DNA of 64,000 bases, from positions 1 through 64,000 of the forward strand of contig NZ_JBLWFH010000005.1 of the NCBI RefSeq assembly GCF_050306235.1, given 5' to 3'. Positions 51,433 through 60,149 of the stretch are shown here, piece after piece; position 1 is the first letter of the stretch; each line of letters opens with the position of its first letter. The DNA comes from Glaciecola sp947496235. Lineage in GTDB: Bacteria; Pseudomonadota; Gammaproteobacteria; Enterobacterales; Alteromonadaceae. The notes beneath the pieces are model-generated. The model was not told the DNA's origin, ran no database searches, and saw nothing but the letters and a program-made list of their open reading frames with translations. The position numbers and the translations under genes are program-made.

Positions 51433-52117
51433 GTTACTCACTTTGATTTTGCTCTTAATGTCATTTAATGCACTGGCAGATGGCATTGTGGTTGATCGTG
51501 TATATCATCCTTATGTTACCGTTAATGAGCGCGAATTCGAGTGGCGATTCATGTCTAGTCAAACCGACGATAAGAACATACTCAACCAGAAACTAGGTTA
51601 TGGGCACGCTATTTTCGAAAAGGTTGCGGTAGAGTTTTACATTATTGGTGAACGTGACCAAAATGATAACTTTGCAGTCTCAGGATACGAACTAGAGTCT
51701 CGTATAATGCTCACGGAACAAGGACAATATTGGGCTGATTGGGGTGCTGTGATTGAACTTGAAAAGGCCAATGCAAATGAAAATTATGAAGCGTCCGTAG
51801 GTTTATTGTTTGAAAAAGAATTCACCAAAACCAGCTTAACGTTAAATTTATTTGGTATCTATGAATGGGGTAAAACCATTGAAAGTGAATGGGAAACTGA
51901 ATTTAGATTAAAGTACCGTTATAGATACATGCCTGAAATACAACCTTCGATAGAACTCTATTCCGGAGAAGACTTTGTTGGTATTGGTCCGGGATTTATG
52001 GGGGTTCACCGTATTGAAGGTCAACGTCAGATAAAATGGGAAGCGGGTTTTATCACAGAAGTTGCACACTCTGGTAAAAACCATACCTTCCGCTTTGCCT
52101 TTGAATATGAGTTTTAA
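51425..52117 (+). CDS. Outer-membrane beta-barrel-like protein
   Basis: This 230-residue protein has a signal peptide (MNKLLTLILLLMSFNALADG). The mature sequence is rich in alternating hydrophobic/polar strands and aromatic residues, ending FRFAFEYEF with the C-terminal Phe favoured by the barrel assembly machinery. It is therefore a small outer-membrane barrel of unknown substrate. It overlaps the permease gene by eight bases, the last gene of the QseBC-like operon before the next promoter region. Confidence 0.65.
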   Translation: MNKLLTLILLLMSFNALADGIVVDRVYHPYVTVNEREFEWRFMSSQTDDKNILNQKLGYGHAIFEKVAVEFYIIGERDQNDNFAVSGYELESRIMLTEQGQYWADWGAVIELEKANANENYEASVGLLFEKEFTKTSLTLNLFGIYEWGKTIESEWETEFRLKYRYRYMPEIQPSIELYSGEDFVGIGPGFMGVHRIEGQRQIKWEAGFITEVAHSGKNHTFRFAFEYEF

Positions 52118-52142
52118 GGTTTCTTTGTTTATTTTACGTTAT

Positions 52143-52169
52143 CTTAAGTAATCTTAAGGTTCACTTAAG
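52143..52169 (+). promoter_or_regulatory. QseB/PmrA-type box upstream of the TlpA-ApbE operon
   Basis: CTTAAG occurs at 52143-52148, 52153-52158 and 52164-52169, spaced 10 and 11 bp. The latter two form CTTAAGG-N4-CTTAAGG, matching the box before the response regulator gene. They lie about 48-74 bp upstream of the tlpA-like start. Confidence 0.75.
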
Positions 52170-52216
52170 GTTGCCCAGCTAATCTTGGTCTCAATACTCG
52201 TTATTGTAGCCAGATT

Positions 52217-52705
52217 ATGCAAAAAACCTTTGTCTTTATTATTTTCCTGTCAATTAACATGGCATTGGCGTCTTTGAGTTTCGCCAATCAAGTAGCGCCG
52301 AATTTTACACTTGATGCTCAGACAAAACTTTCCGATTTAAAAGGTCAGGTGGTGTATGTGGATTTTTGGGCAAGTTGGTGTAAGCCTTGTCGAAAATCCT
52401 TTCCTTGGATGAATGATATGCACGCTAAATATCCACACCTAAAAGTTATCGCAATAAACCTAGATGAAGAGCGTGAAATGGCAGCAAAGTTTTTAGCACA
52501 AACTCCTGCCGATTTTCAGATTGTTTATGATCCTCAGGGCGAAATAGCCCAAGACTATGAACTGGTTGGTATGCCGAGCAGTTATCTGATCGACAAAAAG
52601 GGCAATATTAGATTTGCCCACCAAGGTTTTTTCCTCAGTAAACAAGCGCAATATGAACAGGAAATTCAGCTATTAATGTCTGAATTTGCTGATGATGCAA
52701 AATAG
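52217..52705 (+). CDS. TlpA-family periplasmic thioredoxin
   Basis: This 162-residue exported thioredoxin has a signal peptide ending near SFA-N (about residue 23). Its active site is WASWCKPCRK (Cys55, Cys58), followed by the fold landmarks MNDMHAKYPHLKVIAINLDEE and GMPSSYLIDKKGNIR with the cis-Pro. TlpA/ResA proteins reduce disulfides in the periplasm for cofactor or metal-site assembly. It is the first gene of a four-gene operon; the DUF4266 start lies close after its stop, and that lipoprotein's Cys tail is a plausible target. Confidence 0.88.
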   Translation: MQKTFVFIIFLSINMALASLSFANQVAPNFTLDAQTKLSDLKGQVVYVDFWASWCKPCRKSFPWMNDMHAKYPHLKVIAINLDEEREMAAKFLAQTPADFQIVYDPQGEIAQDYELVGMPSSYLIDKKGNIRFAHQGFFLSKQAQYEQEIQLLMSEFADDAK

Positions 52706-52718
52706 AAGGATAAGTGTC

Positions 52719-52958
52719 ATGAAAAAAATAAACATTAAGAACAATCTGCAAAAAATCGTCTTTTTGCTTTGTATCGCTCAATTAGGCGGTTGTGCATCTC
52801 TAGGTGTAGAACCTTGGGAGCGTCAGTTTTTGGCTAAAGAAGAAATGGCGTTAGATGCTGAAGGTGTAGATTTAGGTTTAGATGACCATATTTATTTTAG
52901 TAAAGAAGCTACCAGTGGTGGTAGAGCCTTTGCTGGAGGCGGCTGCGGATGCAACTAA
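52719..52958 (+). CDS. DUF4266 lipoprotein with C-terminal Cys motif
   Basis: This 79-residue protein starts at ATG 52719 with AAGGA upstream. The lipoprotein signal ends at LGGC (Cys25). The mature part has VEPWERQFLAKEEMALDAEG, the acidic DDHIYFSKE, then SGGRAFAGGGCGCN at the C-terminus with Cys76 and Cys78. This fits DUF4266, which is regularly seen beside DUF3570. The CxC end could bind metal or be a redox site handled by the neighbouring TlpA. It overlaps the DUF3570 gene by ten bases. Confidence 0.82.
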   Translation: MKKINIKNNLQKIVFLLCIAQLGGCASLGVEPWERQFLAKEEMALDAEGVDLGLDDHIYFSKEATSGGRAFAGGGCGCN

Positions 52959-54244
52959 TCAAAGATAAAAAAGTCGCAGCGACATTAGCCGCAGCTACTT
53001 GTGCCCTGTTAGGCACTCAACCAGCCCAAGCTAACGAACAAAAGGATGATGCTTGGCAATTTGATACAGCTATTTTGTACTATGGAGAAAGTGATCGTGT
53101 TCAGCTAGTAGAGGGTGTTTTTAACGCCAAAAAAGACTTTGGAGACGAACATATTTTCTCAGCCAAATTGGTCGTAGATACGCTAACAGGTGCAAGTGCA
53201 TCAGGTGCAGTTGCTCAGCCTGGCGTGCAAACCTTTACGCGTCCTTCAGGCAATGGTTCATATCAAGTTAATGCAGGAGAAACTCCCTTAGATGATACTT
53301 TTAGAGATACCAGAGTTCAGTTAAGTGGTCAGTGGACACAACCAATTTTCGAAAATACTCGGGTAAGTACGGGTTTTAACTTCTCTAACGAGTACGATTA
53401 TTTATCCATAGGCGCCAATGCTTCGTTAGCGCGAGATTTTAATCGCAAAAATACCACGCTTTCTTTTGGAGTTTCTTATCAGTTTGATAGCATAGATCCG
53501 GTAGGGTATGCACCTATTGGTCTAGCGCAAATGCAACTGGCCAGTGAATTTGATAGCGAAGAAGCCTTTAGAACTGCGTTTGATGCGACTCGTGATACAG
53601 AAGATAAAGACAAAGATACATTTGATGTATTATTAGGTTTAACACAAGTCATCAACAAGCGCATGCTAATGCAATTCAACTATGGATATTCGGTAGTTGA
53701 CGGTTATTTAAACGACCCTTACAAGTTGGTGAGTGTGGTAAATGACACAGGTTTAACGCTACGAAATCTGCATGAGAATCGTCCAGACGAGCGAACCAAA
53801 CACAATGTGTTTTGGCAAACCAAATATGCCTTAGATTCAGGTGTAATTGATGTGTCCTATCGATATTCAACGGACGACTGGGATATTGATTCTCACACTA
53901 TCGACAGTAGATTTAGATGGAATATTTCTGAGACTTCTTATATTCAACCGCATTTTAGGTATTACACCCAAAGCGCAGCGAAGTTTTATGAGCCTTTCTT
54001 GGAAGAAAGTACCCCGTTGCCAATGTTTGCAAGTGCTGACTACCGCTTAGGCGAGATGGATGCCTACACCATAGGGTTAAAATATGGGCAAACACTCAGC
54101 AATGGCCATAAATGGGCAGTTCGAGCAGAGTATTATAGTCAACGTCCCACTTCTGATGGTACAGCAGCTATAGGTGTTCTAAACGATCTAGATCTTTACC
54201 CGTCTATCGACGCCTTTATTTTGCAATTTAACTACCATTTCTAA
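52949..54244 (+). CDS. DUF3570 outer-membrane-barrel-like protein with flavinylation-like motif
   Basis: This 431-residue exported protein (signal about 1-29, ending QPAQA-N) has many amphipathic strands and a C-terminus FILQFNYHF typical of outer-membrane barrels. It belongs to DUF3570 by AILYYGESDRVQLVEGVF at the start and the following HIFSAKLVVDTLTGASASG. Residues 77-83, DTLTGAS, match the ApbE target motif D-x-x-[ST]-G-A-[ST]; Ser83 would be the FMN acceptor. An ApbE gene follows directly. Flavin attachment is inference from motif and neighbour. No cytochrome CxxCH motif is present. Confidence 0.75.
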   Translation: MQLIKDKKVAATLAAATCALLGTQPAQANEQKDDAWQFDTAILYYGESDRVQLVEGVFNAKKDFGDEHIFSAKLVVDTLTGASASGAVAQPGVQTFTRPSGNGSYQVNAGETPLDDTFRDTRVQLSGQWTQPIFENTRVSTGFNFSNEYDYLSIGANASLARDFNRKNTTLSFGVSYQFDSIDPVGYAPIGLAQMQLASEFDSEEAFRTAFDATRDTEDKDKDTFDVLLGLTQVINKRMLMQFNYGYSVVDGYLNDPYKLVSVVNDTGLTLRNLHENRPDERTKHNVFWQTKYALDSGVIDVSYRYSTDDWDIDSHTIDSRFRWNISETSYIQPHFRYYTQSAAKFYEPFLEESTPLPMFASADYRLGEMDAYTIGLKYGQTLSNGHKWAVRAEYYSQRPTSDGTAAIGVLNDLDLYPSIDAFILQFNYHF

Positions 54245-54256
54245 CACCCCATCAGG

Positions 54257-54289
54257 CAATTGTGTATGATAGATCTGCATACACAATTG
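54257..54289 (+). terminator. Perfect 12-bp hairpin between DUF3570 and apbE
   Basis: CAATTGTGTATG (54257-54268) pairs perfectly with CATACACAATTG (54278-54289) over a nine-base loop and is followed by a modest T-rich stretch. It covers the alternative early apbE start codons, so it may reduce or regulate apbE expression relative to upstream genes. Confidence 0.6.
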
Positions 54290-54304
54290 TCATCTAGTTT
54301 TCTC

Positions 54305-55210
54305 ATGACGAAATTAACAGCCGAACTCGACTATCAATTAGAAACTAAAGAAGACTTTATCATTGGCAGATTCAATGCCATGGCGAGTCCATGTGAACTC
54401 TTGATCGATAGCAAAGATCTTTCTTTAGGCCAAAACTTAATGAGTGTGGCAGTAAACGAAACCCGCCGCATAGAAGCAAAATTTAGTCGCTATAAAAACG
54501 ATAATCTAATGCATGCTATCAATAACAGCCGCGGTAACCCCGTGTTTATTGATCAGGAAACTTATCAGCTACTTCAATTTGCCGATACCTGTTACCAACT
54601 TAGCGAAGGCATGTTTGATATTACCTCCGGTGTTTTGAGAAAAATTTGGAAATTCGATGGCTCTGATAACATACCCACAGCGACTCAGGTACGCCAAATT
54701 TTACCCTTTATCGATTGGCAAAAGGTTGTATTTACGCCGACACAGATAATTTTGCCTAAGGGGTTTGAATTAGATTTAGGCGGCATCGGAAAAGAATATG
54801 CGGTAAGTCGGGTAAGTAATTTGATGCTCTCAATGGCACCGAATAACTCAGTGCTGGTCAATTTTGGTGGTGACATCCAAGTGAGCCAAGTGCGTAAGGA
54901 TAAGAAAGCATGGCAGGTAGGTATCGAGAATCCAACAAACGCCAAAGGTCTGGCGGTTGTACAAATCAGAGAAGGCGGCTTAGCAACCTCTGGTGATGCC
55001 AATCGTTACCTGTTAAAAGACAACAAACGCTATTCTCATATACTCAACCCTAAAACAGGTTATTCGATAGAGAATGCGCCGAGATCCGTTACTGTTGCAG
55101 GGATAGATTGTATTCAATCAGGAATACTAGCTACCCTAGCGTTACTGCAAGGACAGCAAAGCGAAACGTTTTTGGAGGCTCAAGGCGTTACTTTTTGGTG
55201 TTACAGATAG
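54305..55210 (+). CDS. apbE: ApbE FAD:protein FMN transferase
   Basis: This protein of about 301 residues transfers FMN from FAD to Thr/Ser of exported proteins. Family landmarks are FNAMASPCELLI, the metal/FAD region FELDLGGIGKEYAVSRV, NFGGDIQVSQV, GGLATSGDANRY and YSHILNPKTGYSIEN. The start is uncertain: ATG 54305 lies after the hairpin, while ATG 54266 and TTG 54260 lie inside it. No clear lipoprotein or Sec signal is seen, which is atypical because most ApbE proteins act outside the cytosol. Its natural substrate here is most simply the DUF3570 protein encoded just upstream. Confidence 0.92.
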   Translation: MTKLTAELDYQLETKEDFIIGRFNAMASPCELLIDSKDLSLGQNLMSVAVNETRRIEAKFSRYKNDNLMHAINNSRGNPVFIDQETYQLLQFADTCYQLSEGMFDITSGVLRKIWKFDGSDNIPTATQVRQILPFIDWQKVVFTPTQIILPKGFELDLGGIGKEYAVSRVSNLMLSMAPNNSVLVNFGGDIQVSQVRKDKKAWQVGIENPTNAKGLAVVQIREGGLATSGDANRYLLKDNKRYSHILNPKTGYSIENAPRSVTVAGIDCIQSGILATLALLQGQQSETFLEAQGVTFWCYR

Positions 55211-55340
55211 CTACGTAATTTCCATTTTAGTTTTCTTTTACTATTAGGCATGGCCTTTGCTAATACAAGATAATTAATTGTGTTGAGTTATCACTATTTA
55301 CATTGTGATAGCAGCCTATTTGAAAAAGGAAAACCTGAAC

Positions 55341-56885
55341 ATGTTAGCCGCTACTCAAAATCCTGTTGCTGAAGCTTTAGCTTTAGGGCAATCATTAGAG
55401 CAAAAGAATAAACCTAACGAGGCCATTCAAGTTTATCAAAACCTGTTAGGAAGAGTACCTAACAATGAAGAGGCTATCATTCGGATAACCCAAATATTTT
55501 TACGCCACAAAGAATATGCAAACGCGGTCAAAAGCTTAAACTACTATTTAAAAATAACGAAAAACAAAGAGTTAGCTCATTACAATTTGGGGATCGCGTA
55601 CCAAAAATTACGTAAAAATGAAGAAGCAATTAATGCCTTTATTGCAGCAATTAAAGCAAACGCAGGCTATCCATTGAGTTACGCACCTCTGTATTCTTTA
55701 CTAGAACGTTTTGGTCGCCTGAGCGAAATGAGAGAGTTAATTGCCAAAGTTCATAAGAAACATGAAAAAGTAGGCGAGATAGCTTGGATGCAAGCTAAAC
55801 TATTAGTGGCCGAAAAAGCATTTGTTGAAGCTGCTGATATCTTTGCTAAAGCAGAGAAACTAGGCATCTGTAAGGAAATGAAGTCGATATTTTTCTCCGA
55901 CTATGCTCATTTGCTAGCTAAATGCGGCCGTTATGACGATGCAATGGAAGTGCACAAAAAAGCGCAAAAACTACTGTCACTAACTCCCGATGCCAAAGCT
56001 GTAGATGAAACCTTTAGCGAAAATGTGATCAAGTTTTCTTACCAAGGATTTGCCGAAGAAGAGGTAAAACAGTGGCAAACAACTGCCGTTTCCGACAAAA
56101 ATGATCCCATTTTTGTCATTGGTTTTCCGCGCTCTGGCACAACGCTAATGGAGCAAATTCTATCTGCCCATCCAAATTTGATTGTGACTGATGAATTACA
56201 AGTGCTACGTAAACGAGTGGCTAATTTAAATCAGCTGCTGGGAAGAACCATCAACTATCCCAAAGGTTTAAATACCTTATCTAAAAAAGAACTGAATACG
56301 ATTCGAGAAGCCTATTTTAAAGGCATGTCAGAGGAATTACCTGAATATGACAAGCATTTACGTATTGTCGATAAAGTGCCTATGTCGATTAAATTCTTAG
56401 GCTTTATTAAAAGATTGTTTCCTGAGTCACCTATTTTAATGATGATTCGGGATCCAAGGGATGTGTGCTTAAGCTGTTTTTTCCAGCACTTTGCATCGAA
56501 TGAAAGTACAGTTAACTTTTTTTCTTTAAAGCAAACTTTTGAATATTACGCTAAAACCATGGAACTCTATTTGTTCTTCAAAGAGCGTTTAGGGGCGAAT
56601 ATTATGGAAGTAAAATACGAAACTATGTGTGAAGATTTTGAACCTTACGCGCGTCGTATAATGGAACATGTAGGTGAAAATTGGCAAGATTCGTTATTGG
56701 ATTTTTATAAGCCTCAGCATAGCCGTTTTATTGCCACACCAAGTTTTGATGCAGTATCACAACCGGTTAATAAGAAAGCTGTGGGAAATTGGCAAAATTA
56801 CACTAAGCACATTGAACCTCTAGAACCGATTATTGCACCTTATTTAGATAAATTTGGATATGCTCGGATATCTGAATTGAAATAA
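55341..56885 (+). CDS. TPR-repeat sulfotransferase, copy 2
   Basis: This 514-residue protein starts at ATG 55341, with AAAAAGGA upstream. TPR-like repeats (about 10-225) are followed by a PAPS-dependent sulfotransferase domain with FVIGFPRSGTTLMEQIL and MMIRDPRDVCLSCFFQ. It is clearly paralogous to the protein at 25458-27020, sharing both domains and the C-terminal ATPSFDAVSQPV block. It has no signal peptide. The acceptor is unknown. It lies alone, ended by a strong hairpin at 56896-56920. Confidence 0.87.
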   Translation: MLAATQNPVAEALALGQSLEQKNKPNEAIQVYQNLLGRVPNNEEAIIRITQIFLRHKEYANAVKSLNYYLKITKNKELAHYNLGIAYQKLRKNEEAINAFIAAIKANAGYPLSYAPLYSLLERFGRLSEMRELIAKVHKKHEKVGEIAWMQAKLLVAEKAFVEAADIFAKAEKLGICKEMKSIFFSDYAHLLAKCGRYDDAMEVHKKAQKLLSLTPDAKAVDETFSENVIKFSYQGFAEEEVKQWQTTAVSDKNDPIFVIGFPRSGTTLMEQILSAHPNLIVTDELQVLRKRVANLNQLLGRTINYPKGLNTLSKKELNTIREAYFKGMSEELPEYDKHLRIVDKVPMSIKFLGFIKRLFPESPILMMIRDPRDVCLSCFFQHFASNESTVNFFSLKQTFEYYAKTMELYLFFKERLGANIMEVKYETMCEDFEPYARRIMEHVGENWQDSLLDFYKPQHSRFIATPSFDAVSQPVNKKAVGNWQNYTKHIEPLEPIIAPYLDKFGYARISELK

Positions 56886-56895
56886 AATAATAAAC

Positions 56896-56920
56896 ATTGG
56901 GCGCAAAGATGGCGCCCAAT
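56896..56920. terminator. Bidirectional terminator
   Basis: ATTGGGCGC (56896-56904) pairs perfectly with GCGCCCAAT (56912-56920). The minus-strand side is followed by a T-rich stretch, so it best serves the DUF4397 gene, while lying 11 bp after the sulfotransferase stop. Confidence 0.8.
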
Positions 56921-56936
56921 GAACAGTTTCCCTAAC

Positions 56937-58337
56937 TTATTCAATGAAATCATCGGCCAGGATTAACTGTGGTCCATCACCTGGCATATCACCATCGACT
57001 GCTAATGCGGTGTAAATTTTTGCAGCTTCGAGCATCAGGACACCGGTTTCGATAGCTTCAGTTTTTGTTCCAGTTGGGGTAACAGTGACCACATAATCGC
57101 CGGGAGCGAGTTGCACATATCCAGTATTTGTAAGCATGTCAGTGCTGTATTCTACATTTGTAAAAGTAGGTTCAACACTATCAATTTCGCCATCAGCGGT
57201 TACGTATATATCTACACCGCCCGTTGCTTGAGAAGCATGAAAAATTCTAACTTGCGCAGCAGTTGCTAATGGACGAGCGTCATCAACAGCAAAATCCAGA
57301 TCAGCATTAGTAAGGGTATTATTTGCAATTGCCGTGTAGCGCACGCCAGCAGATACGGCGGCAGTGACATCATTTATAGCAACTATAGAATTATCTGCAT
57401 CTGCGACCACATCCAAGAGGTATTCACCTTCTTCTACTTCGATATAGGTAGTTACGCCTTTAAATGGTGCTCCATCAAATAACAGAATGTCGTCCCCATT
57501 GGCTACATCTACTAGCACATCAACCGCTGGCGCATCTGCGATACCATGGATAGCTCTTACTTCTGCAGGTGTGTTCGCATCAAGTAAAAGGCTGCCCCCT
57601 TCTGTAGTTGCAACTAAAAGCGATACTGGTGACATCCCTGCATCAACATTTTTAGTTGCCGCCACTATTAAATCAGCTCCTGCAGCGAGTGAGACAGTGC
57701 CAGAATCAAATACAGCAGTTGTTTCGCCTGCAGCAGTAATTCTAATTTGATAATCGCCTTCAGGGACTTCAACTTGCTCGGTATATTCTTTAAACGCTAA
57801 GGTGTCTAGGGGCTGTTCCGCTGTCAGATCAGCTCCTGGTGCAGTGACGTAAATATCGACTGTTGGTGCGTTTGGCGCAGCATGTACTACCTGTACTCGA
57901 AGATTACCCGCACCAATGTCGGCATCTTGATTTGCAATGATTAATGGCTCTAGACCAGCAACATTATCGACAGCTAAGATAGTATAATCTGTAGCTTCTT
58001 CAAGGGTTGCTTGGGCATCGATGACAGTAGAGGTCGTATCGCTTGGCAACAAAGCATCGACTGTAATTTGATAGGTCCCTGGATCAACCGAAAATACACT
58101 GGTGGCCCCTTGATAGTCTAGATTTTGTGCAACCTCGATTGGATTTCCGTCGGCATTCACGTTGACCATAGGTGCGTCAGGAGATGCATGTAATATGCGT
58201 ATGTCTGAGGGGACGGGCGCTGGCATTTCAGGTACTTCAATCGGCACATGATCATCATCAGAATCGTCATCTAAACAAGCTGATAACATAAAGAGAGTAC
58301 AAAGAATTAAAGTCAGTTTTGTTGTGCTTTTCATCAT
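56937..58337 (-). CDS. Lipoprotein with four DUF4397 repeats
   Basis: This 466-residue protein has a lipoprotein signal (lipobox LSAC, Cys21), then an Asp-rich linker. Four similar modules of about 100 residues follow, each opening with a strand like DIRILHASPDAPMVNV, LRVQVVHAAPNAPTVDIYVT, EVRAIHGIADAPAVDVLVD or QVRIFHASQATGGVDIYVT. This is the DUF4397 beta-sandwich. The protein is very acidic and contains no catalytic motif, so it is probably a surface binding or structural lipoprotein. The 58338-58590 interval upstream is AT-rich and shows nothing else. Confidence 0.85.
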   Translation of the reverse strand: MMKSTTKLTLILCTLFMLSACLDDDSDDDHVPIEVPEMPAPVPSDIRILHASPDAPMVNVNADGNPIEVAQNLDYQGATSVFSVDPGTYQITVDALLPSDTTSTVIDAQATLEEATDYTILAVDNVAGLEPLIIANQDADIGAGNLRVQVVHAAPNAPTVDIYVTAPGADLTAEQPLDTLAFKEYTEQVEVPEGDYQIRITAAGETTAVFDSGTVSLAAGADLIVAATKNVDAGMSPVSLLVATTEGGSLLLDANTPAEVRAIHGIADAPAVDVLVDVANGDDILLFDGAPFKGVTTYIEVEEGEYLLDVVADADNSIVAINDVTAAVSAGVRYTAIANNTLTNADLDFAVDDARPLATAAQVRIFHASQATGGVDIYVTADGEIDSVEPTFTNVEYSTDMLTNTGYVQLAPGDYVVTVTPTGTKTEAIETGVLMLEAAKIYTALAVDGDMPGDGPQLILADDFIE

Positions 58338-58590
58338 GGTATTGCTTCCGTGGTTGTTGTTGAGCTTCTACATACTGATGAAATTTTTGCTGAGTTTATT
58401 CAAATTGTGCCTAGCAAAATTAAAAAAATGTAACTTTATGCTAACTATTTATTTACATAAAAAATTTAGAAAATAATTAATGGTCTTACCAATTAAATTT
58501 TTTTAATTTTCAATCATTTTATTAAATATTGATTGATCGTTGGCACTGGGATACCGTAAATAATTAGCAAATTAGTAGGCGTGTGGTGAT

Positions 58591-59628
58591 ATGGATTCAG
58601 TAACACAAGTAGTGCTTGGTGGCGCTGTTGGCTATGCCGTTTTGGGTAATAAAGTCGGCCGAAAAGCAGCTATTTATGGCGCTATCTTAGGTACTTTGCC
58701 TGATTTGGATGTTTTTCTGGATTATGGCGGACCTGTCGAAAACTTTACTTTCCATCGTAGCTTTAGCCATAGTTTTTTAGTCCAAGCCCTTATTAGTCCA
58801 TTACTTGCGTGGCTGGCTGTGCGAATTCATCCTTCAAGCAAACAGCATTTTCGCGCTTGGTTGTTGATGATCTTCTTAACCCTTTCAACTCATGCCATTC
58901 TTGACAGTTTTACCGTTTATGGGACTCAACTCTTATGGCCATTAACGGATTATCCCTTTGGGATATCGAGCATCTTTATCATAGATCCCTTATATACCCT
59001 TTCTCTGTTAATCGCCATGGTAATAATGTGTTTCCCAAAAGTATCACCACAGCGATTAACCAGAGTGAATACTTTGGCGCTCGCAATAAGTAGTTTGTAT
59101 TTACTTTGGACCCTTGGCGCCAAATGGATGATCGATAATAAAATTGAATCCGCATTGGCAGAGCGTGATATAGGTAATGGAAATTATGTTAGCACACCGG
59201 CACCTTTTACTACTTTGCTTTGGCGCGCTGTGTTGGTGAAAGAAGATCAATATTATGAAATATATGCTTCAGTCTTTGATAAACCAGAAGAGGTCACTAT
59301 CGATTCTTACCAAACCTCGCCAGAGTTATTGAATACTTTACAAGAAGAATGGGTAGTAACTCGATTACAATGGTTTACCAAAGGCTTATATTCAGTCAAA
59401 GAACAAGAATCAAATATTGTCATTAGTGACTTACGCATGGGCGTAGAAGGGAGTTACGTTTTTAACTTTAAGGTCGCCGAATTGAGCGAAAACGCAATTT
59501 CAGCTGCAAAAGTAGAACAGATAAGTGTTCGACCCGCCGTATCTGAAATGAAGGCGATATGGCAGAGGATCTGGGATCCCAATGTGGACATGACACCGGA
59601 AGGACGCAAGAAATACTCTAGCCAATAG
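58591..59628 (+). CDS. YdjM-like membrane-bound hydrolase (DUF457)
   Basis: This 345-residue protein starts MDSVTQVVLGGAVGYAVLGN, the typical beginning of the YdjM/DUF457 family. Metal-binding His and Asp residues are in GTLPDLDVFLDYG, FHRSFSHSFLVQ and STHAILDSFTVYG, with four or five membrane segments in the first 190 residues. A soluble C-terminal part of about 150 residues follows. E. coli YdjM is LexA-controlled, but I see no LexA box here. Substrate unknown. Confidence 0.82.
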   Translation: MDSVTQVVLGGAVGYAVLGNKVGRKAAIYGAILGTLPDLDVFLDYGGPVENFTFHRSFSHSFLVQALISPLLAWLAVRIHPSSKQHFRAWLLMIFLTLSTHAILDSFTVYGTQLLWPLTDYPFGISSIFIIDPLYTLSLLIAMVIMCFPKVSPQRLTRVNTLALAISSLYLLWTLGAKWMIDNKIESALAERDIGNGNYVSTPAPFTTLLWRAVLVKEDQYYEIYASVFDKPEEVTIDSYQTSPELLNTLQEEWVVTRLQWFTKGLYSVKEQESNIVISDLRMGVEGSYVFNFKVAELSENAISAAKVEQISVRPAVSEMKAIWQRIWDPNVDMTPEGRKKYSSQ

Positions 59629-59693
59629 CTAAGCAACATTTGATATTTCTACCCAAGCGTATTCTATTGGCTATTAAATATTGGAGATCAGAG

Positions 59694-60149
59694 TTAACTT
59701 CTAGACGCGGCATAAGCCTCATAGTCAGGCACTCGATATTCATATTCATCATGAATTAACGGCGACGATAGCAAATAGTCGGCACTACTAGGGTTACAGG
59801 CCACAGGAATATTCCAAACCGCTGCAATTCGTAATAGCGCTTTTACATCTGGATCGTGAGGCATAGACGCTAGTGGATCCCAGAAGAAAATTAACATATC
59901 AAGCGTTTGCTCAGCTATTTTAGAACCAATTTGCTGATCACCACCCATAGGACCAGAAAGAAGCGAGTGAATCTCCAGATGGGTAGCTTGATGTATTGTA
60001 TGAGCAGTTGTACCAGTAGCATAAAGTTCTTGTTTACTTAACGTGCCTTTATGCTTTTCACACCATTGTGCTAATGAGTCCTTCATATGGTCATGAGCAA
60101 CTAATGCAATGCGCTTTTGTGAGGGGGCTTTCTTTTGTCTATATTCCAT
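59694..60149 (-). CDS. mgsA: Methylglyoxal synthase
   Basis: This 151-residue enzyme converts dihydroxyacetone phosphate to methylglyoxal and phosphate, a bypass relieving phosphate-limited glycolysis. Motifs are IALVAHDHMKDSLAQW, ELYATGTTAHTI, SGPMGGDQQIGSKIAE with the catalytic Asp, and FFWDPLASMPHDPDVKALLR. Length and residue pattern are canonical. ATG start; monocistronic. Confidence 0.97.
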   Translation of the reverse strand: MEYRQKKAPSQKRIALVAHDHMKDSLAQWCEKHKGTLSKQELYATGTTAHTIHQATHLEIHSLLSGPMGGDQQIGSKIAEQTLDMLIFFWDPLASMPHDPDVKALLRIAAVWNIPVACNPSSADYLLSSPLIHDEYEYRVPDYEAYAASRS

